DNA of 8,743 nt from NCBI GenBank assembly GCA_030633185.1, contig DAOVTG010000096.1, positions 1-8,743 on the forward strand. Reading direction: 5' to 3'. The notes beneath the pieces were generated by a model. It did no database searches, was not told the origin of the DNA, and saw only the letters and a list, made by a program, of their open reading frames with translations. The DNA is from Deltaproteobacteria bacterium. Lineage in GTDB: Bacteria > Desulfobacterota > Anaeroferrophillalia > Anaeroferrophillales > Tharpellaceae. The translations under genes were made by a program, and so were the position numbers. Below, one piece after another: positions 6,029-8,743 of this stretch. Every line of letters begins with the position of its first letter. Position 1 is the stretch's first letter.

Positions 6029-7198
6029 ATGTTTACTAGTTTTTTTTATTGCCTGCGGGCCCACAAGATCATGGTTACGCCAACCGAATGGCTGGCCCTG
6101 ATGGAAGCTTTAAACCGGGGTTTTGCGGGCCATAGTCTGGTCTCGTTCTACCATTTGAGCCGAGCTCTACTGGTCAAAACCGAAGCCCTCTTTGATCATT
6201 TCGATCTCGCCTTCCGTGAGTTTTTTACCGGCCTTGAAGTTCCGCCCGAGATTTTCGAAGAGCTCTGGAAGTGGTTAGGCAAAGAGTCTTTAAAAAGAGA
6301 GATCGATGCCGACGCTTTAAAAGATCTGCCGAAATATGACTGGGAAACCGTCAAGAAGATGTTTGAGGAGCGCCTCAAAGAACAAAAAGAAGCCCACAAC
6401 GGCGGCAACAACTGGGTCGGCACCGGCGGCACCTCACCTTTCGGCCACGGCGGGTACCACCCCGGCGGCTTACGGGTCGGCGGCGAAAGTGGCGGCGGTA
6501 TGGCCGTAAAAATTGCCGCCGAAAGACGTTTCAAAGGCTACCGCCGCGACATAACGCTAGATGTTCGCCAAATCAAGGTCGCCATGAAAAAACTCCGCCA
6601 TCTGCGCCGCACCGGTACCCGGATGGAACTTGATATCGATGCAACCATTGATAAAACGTGCAAAAATGCCGGTGAGATCGACCTGATTTTCAGTCCCGAA
6701 CATAAAAACGATGTTAAGTTGCTGCTTTTGATGGATGCCGGAGGGTCGATGTACCCTTACGCCAAACTGGTTGATCGACTTTTTTCGGCCGCCAACTCAG
6801 TTAACCATTTTGCCGAATTCAACCACTACTATTTCCACAACTCGATTTATGACTACCTGCGACCCGAAATCGACGGCCGGGAGCGAATATCAACCGCTCA
6901 GGTCCTCAAAGAGCTCAACCCCGACCACAAAGTTATCCTGGTCGGCGATGCCAGCATGGCCCCCTTCGAGCTCTTCATGGAGAACGGTATCATCGACTAC
7001 TACGACAGTAATGAAACTGCCGGTATCGTCTGGTTTGAACGAATCGCCAAACATTTTCGCCGCACCGCATGGCTCAACCCGATGCCCGAACGCTACTGGC
7101 AACACCCCACCATCAGCGCCATCAGCCAGGTCTTCCCTATGTTCCACCTCTCTTTAGAAGGGCTTGATAAGGCCATAAAAAAACTGACGGCTTTCTAA
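6029..7198 (+). CDS. CoxE-like VWA domain protein, partner of the MoxR ATPase
   Basis: A 389-residue soluble protein with no signal peptide. The start is set by the family-like N-terminus FFYCLRAHKIMVTPTEW (5-21), which leads into a helical region. A Gly/His-rich linker spans about 124-158. The conserved RRFKGYRRDI (166-175) leads into the VWA domain (about 225-389). Its metal site is DAGGS (236-240), with further polar/acidic positions such as D307 (GDASM). The DxGGS form replaces the textbook DxSxS and appears typical of this CoxE-like group. VWA partners of MoxR ATPases are thought to act as adaptors in metal insertion or complex assembly. No Shine-Dalgarno site precedes the ATG, which is odd and may result from the upstream cassette separating it from its partner gene (inference). 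A terminator follows. Confidence 0.87.
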   Translation: MFTSFFYCLRAHKIMVTPTEWLALMEALNRGFAGHSLVSFYHLSRALLVKTEALFDHFDLAFREFFTGLEVPPEIFEELWKWLGKESLKREIDADALKDLPKYDWETVKKMFEERLKEQKEAHNGGNNWVGTGGTSPFGHGGYHPGGLRVGGESGGGMAVKIAAERRFKGYRRDITLDVRQIKVAMKKLRHLRRTGTRMELDIDATIDKTCKNAGEIDLIFSPEHKNDVKLLLLMDAGGSMYPYAKLVDRLFSAANSVNHFAEFNHYYFHNSIYDYLRPEIDGRERISTAQVLKELNPDHKVILVGDASMAPFELFMENGIIDYYDSNETAGIVWFERIAKHFRRTAWLNPMPERYWQHPTISAISQVFPMFHLSLEGLDKAIKKLTAF

Positions 7199-7218
7199 AA
7201 TTTTTACTTAGCCATCCC

Positions 7219-7244
7219 GTTACTTCTAAGTAACTATTTTTTTT
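7219..7244 (+). terminator. Intrinsic terminator after the VWA gene
   Basis: GTTACTT (7219-7225) pairs with AAGTAAC (7228-7234), then a run of eight Ts (7237-7244). The stem is short and AT-rich but the T-tract is strong, and it lies 21 bases after the VWA stop. Confidence 0.65.
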
Positions 7245-7317
7245 AGCCACAGACCCACACAGACAACCCCGGACAAAACCCCTTTGTCTGTGTAAGTCCG
7301 TGTGGGTCTGTGGCTAA
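7243..7317. repeat. Empty palindromic element related to the GxxExxY cassette ends
   Basis: A perfect 18-bp inverted repeat, with arms 7243-7260 and 7300-7317, starts TTAGCCACAGAC and encloses 39 bases. The interior holds a smaller GACAAA/TTTGTC hairpin. The arms extend in tandem units (CCACAGAC, CACACAGAC; on the complement CACACGGAC, TTACACAGAC). They align with the cassette right arm TTAACCACGGAT as a common TTARCCACRGAY pattern. No coding sequence lies inside. Confidence 0.7.
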
Positions 7318-7325
7318 TTATTGGA

Positions 7326-7397
7326 GGCTATTCCGGGGACACCTTACTTAATTCGCACGCAAGCGTGCGAATTAAGTAAGGTGTCCCCGGAATAGCC
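7326..7397. repeat. Perfect 35-bp inverted repeat (near-perfect 72-bp palindrome)
   Basis: Arms 7326-7360 and 7363-7397 are exactly complementary with only AA between them. The arm begins GGCTATTCCGGGGACACC and reaches GCGAATTAAGTAAGG-type sequence towards the centre. As DNA it could extrude as a cruciform; as RNA it would form a very stable hairpin. No T-tract follows. It resembles REP/REPIN-type repeats mobilised by REP-associated tyrosine transposases (inference). It ends five bases before the hicAB -35 box. Confidence 0.85.
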
Positions 7398-7402
7398 AGC
7401 CC

Positions 7403-7431
7403 TTGACTTTTACACATTTACACACTATGGT
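7403..7431 (+). promoter_or_regulatory. Predicted hicAB promoter with tandem repeat in the spacer
   Basis: TTGACT (7403-7408) and TATGGT (7426-7431) are 17 bases apart, a good sigma70-like pair, 32 bases before hicA. The spacer holds two adjacent copies of TTTACACA (7409-7416 and 7417-7424), a candidate binding site for the HicB ribbon-helix-helix domain (inference). Confidence 0.6.
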
Positions 7432-7463
7432 AAGTTTAACTTTGACATCGGGAGGGTTCGGAA

Positions 7464-7640
7464 ATGACAAAACGCGAACTGTTGAAAACCTTGAAAAAAG
7501 CGGGTTGGCAGTTTCTGCGTGAAGGTCGTCATGAAATCTGGGGGAAAGAGGGTAAAACCATCCCGATCCCACGCCATGCCAGCGATATCCCCAAAGGCAC
7601 GGCGGACAATATTTTAAAACGTGCAGGTATCAAAAAGTAG
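7464..7640 (+). CDS. hicA: HicA-type mRNA interferase toxin
   Basis: A 58-residue toxin with a double-stranded-RNA-binding-like fold. HicA toxins cleave mRNA and block translation unless bound by HicB. Recognisable parts are the N-terminal helix KRELLKTLKKAGW (3-15), the strand QFLREGRHEIW (16-26) carrying the conserved catalytic-type histidine H23, the strand KTIPIPRH (31-38), and the closing helix KGTADNILKRAGI (44-56). Length is normal for the family. The ATG follows GGAGGG by seven bases, a strong ribosome site. It is the first gene of the operon with hicB 73 bases downstream. All expected segments are present, so it appears intact. Confidence 0.92.
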   Translation: MTKRELLKTLKKAGWQFLREGRHEIWGKEGKTIPIPRHASDIPKGTADNILKRAGIKK

Positions 7641-7679
7641 TAGTCAGTAAAACTTTGCCAGCGACAAACTACTAATTTT
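7633..7679. repeat. Imperfect inverted repeat between hicA and hicB
   Basis: AAAAGTAGTAG (7633-7643), overlapping the hicA stop codon, pairs with CTACTAATTTT (7669-7679) at 10 of 11 positions around a 25-base loop. It could modulate readthrough from toxin to antitoxin; the stem is weak and the call tentative. Confidence 0.35.
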
Positions 7680-7713
7680 AGTCTCCCCGCCGCAAATCAT
7701 AGAGGATTACGGG

Positions 7714-8109
7714 ATGGAATTTTACTACGCCGTTTTCAAACAAGAAAATGATAATGTTCTGGTATCGGTTCCGGATGTTGAGATCTGTGAGACTTTTGGA
7801 AGTTCCTGGGAGTCAGCATACGAGATGGCCGTCGATGCCCTGGCGGCATGCCTGTCGGAACCGGAGACCATCGTTCACGCCAAAAGCTCAAAGGAGCATT
7901 TGCAGGCTGAAAATCCGGGTACGGAAATTGTCCCGATTCCGGTGGATGAATCAATAAAAAAACGCTACGCCAAAACCAAGAGATTTAACGTCATTTTTCC
8001 GGAAGAGCTCCTGACCCGTGTTGACGAATACCGGGTAAATGCCGGGATGAAAAGATCACAACTGCTGGCAACCGCCGCTGAAAAATACCTGAAGGATTGT
8101 CAAAGATGA
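7714..8109 (+). CDS. hicB: HicB-type antitoxin with ribbon-helix-helix domain
   Basis: A 131-residue antitoxin. Residues 1-75 form the HicB partial RNase-H-like domain: YYAVFKQENDNVLVSVPDV (4-22), then the helix SWESAYEMAVDALAACL (31-47). A hydrophilic linker follows. The C-terminal ribbon-helix-helix DNA-binding domain covers about 89-128, with the strand KRFNVIFPEEL (89-99) and helix RSQLLATAAEKYL (114-126). In the family HicB binds and inhibits HicA and represses the operon. GAGG lies eight bases before the ATG. The 73-base gap to hicA is long for such a pair, and a second, antitoxin-only promoter could lie there, though none was clear. The stop codon TGA is the first three bases of a 20-bp repeat shared with the mazF 3' end. 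Confidence 0.91.
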   Translation: MEFYYAVFKQENDNVLVSVPDVEICETFGSSWESAYEMAVDALAACLSEPETIVHAKSSKEHLQAENPGTEIVPIPVDESIKKRYAKTKRFNVIFPEELLTRVDEYRVNAGMKRSQLLATAAEKYLKDCQR

Positions 8110-8126
8110 TGAACTCGTAAAAAGTC
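8107..8126 (+). repeat. Solo copy of the TGATGNNCTCGTAAAAAGTY repeat
   Basis: It starts on the hicB stop codon and differs from the two ends of the mazF-hfq element only at the NN positions and, for one arm, the last base. No matching inverted partner was found before the convergent trmJ stop or within trmJ. Confidence 0.75.
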
Positions 8127-8140
8127 ACGGGATGGCTAAT

Positions 8141-8743
8141 TTATTTAACGGAGAGATGGTCGATCAGAGCCATAAGACCACGAATAATACGAACTTCGCG
8201 ATGAGTCATTGAGGCCCGGCCAAAGAGGCGACGGAAATATTCGAGGATATGGTCGGGATTGCTTTTATCAAGAAAATCATTGGCCTCCAGGGTTTTGCGA
8301 AGATGGCCATACATCCCCTGCAATTCACTATGGGTAGCCAGTTCGGCGGTCGCCTGCGGCGCTCGATCAGCACTTTTTTTACGCCCCAATTCATAACCAT
8401 ACAAGAGTACAGACTGGGCCAGATTCAGCGAAGAGAAATCGGAATTTACGGGAATTGATGAGAGGATGTGGCTATGTCGGCGTTGCTCGCGGGCAAGCCC
8501 GAAATCTTCGCGGCCAAACATAATGGCCACCGGCGTCTGCGAACCCAGCGCTTCAATTTTCTCCGCTGTTTGAGCCGGAGTATAGACGGGCTGGCAATAT
8601 TTCCCGAGACGAGCTGTAGTTCCGACCACAAGTTTGAAATCAGCCAGGGCCATGTCCAGATCGGAAAAAATCTCAGCCTCTTCGAGGAGGTTATCAGCTC
8701 CGCAGCTTAAGGCCCGAGCCGGATCCGAAAGATGATCACAGCC
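8141..8743 (-). CDS. trmJ: TrmJ-like tRNA (cytidine/uridine-2'-O-)-methyltransferase (N-terminus beyond window)
   Basis: The frame stays open to the right edge, giving 200 residues; roughly 40 N-terminal residues are missing by comparison with the 246-residue E. coli TrmJ. The ATG at 8653 is internal, because the 30 codons before it already match the family (including DPARALSCGADNLLEEA). TrmJ is a SPOUT (trefoil-knot) enzyme that 2'-O-methylates position 32 of tRNAs with S-adenosylmethionine. Visible motifs, numbered from the edge, are VVGTTAR (39-45), IMFGREDFGL (74-83), and IPVNSDFSSLNLAQSVLLY (97-115), the knot and cofactor-binding segments. The C-terminal extension with NPDHILEYFRRLFGRASMTHREVRIIRGL follows the TrmJ pattern. 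It converges on hicB with 31 bases between the stops and no clear terminator. Confidence 0.9.
   Translation of the reverse strand, partial: GCDHLSDPARALSCGADNLLEEAEIFSDLDMALADFKLVVGTTARLGKYCQPVYTPAQTAEKIEALGSQTPVAIMFGREDFGLAREQRRHSHILSSIPVNSDFSSLNLAQSVLLYGYELGRKKSADRAPQATAELATHSELQGMYGHLRKTLEANDFLDKSNPDHILEYFRRLFGRASMTHREVRIIRGLMALIDHLSVK

Noticed and set aside
5916..6101. Open frame over the right cassette repeat
   Set aside because: It overlaps the repeat and the start of the VWA gene in another frame and has no recognisable protein features.
6196..7157. Open frames inside the VWA gene (6196-6534 minus, 6735-7157 plus, 6890-7147 minus)
   Set aside because: They are shadows of the VWA coding frame, which carries the conserved motifs.
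7372..7572. Minus-strand open frame across the 35-bp palindrome and hicA
   Set aside because: It is antisense to hicA and its promoter and begins within hicA; no protein family is recognised.
8653..8653. ATG at 8653 as the start of the methyltransferase
   Set aside because: The frame continues upstream to the window edge with sequence that matches TrmJ, so the true start is outside the window.

Overview
The window reads as chromosomal DNA from a Gram-negative bacterium, most likely a deltaproteobacterium (Desulfobacterota-like). That assignment is inference from gene content: a large DHH-CBS-poly(A)-polymerase fusion next to xerD and an Hfq, a CoxD/CoxE-type MoxR-VWA pair, a TrmJ with long C-terminal tail, and many short palindromic repeats around the genes. 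No rRNA, tRNA, CRISPR array or transposase gene was found.

Left part (1-4466, all minus strand). In transcription order: the toxin-antitoxin pair mazE-mazF, a 122-bp palindromic element, hfq, xerD, a complex hairpin, and a tRNA nucleotidyltransferase/poly(A) polymerase-like gene that leaves the window at base 1. The last three form a plausible operon for RNA metabolism and chromosome-dimer resolution. The large polymerase gene spans the first 2.4 kb as an unbroken minus-strand frame; plus-strand ORFs there are antisense shadows.

Middle part (4467-7244, plus strand). A MoxR-type AAA+ ATPase and a CoxE-like VWA protein would normally be adjacent, acting together as a chaperone/metal-insertion type pair. 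Here they are separated by a 456-bp cassette holding a GxxExxY (PD-(D/E)XK-like) gene between two 31-bp imperfect inverted repeats. The cassette gene is AT-richer than its neighbours. An intrinsic terminator follows the VWA gene.

Right part (7243-8743). Two palindromic elements stand side by side. The first has the same arm design as the GxxExxY cassette but no gene; the second is a perfect 35-bp inverted repeat. A hicA-hicB toxin-antitoxin operon follows with a good promoter. Convergent to it is a trmJ-like tRNA methyltransferase gene that runs off the right edge.

The most interesting structure is between the genes. A 20-bp motif, TGATGNNCTCGTAAAAAGTY, occurs three times, and two copies begin exactly at the stop codons of the two toxin-antitoxin operons. 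Two copies of a TTARCCACRGAY-type inverted repeat exist, one loaded with a gene and one empty. The Hfq has unusual residues on its predicted distal RNA-binding face.
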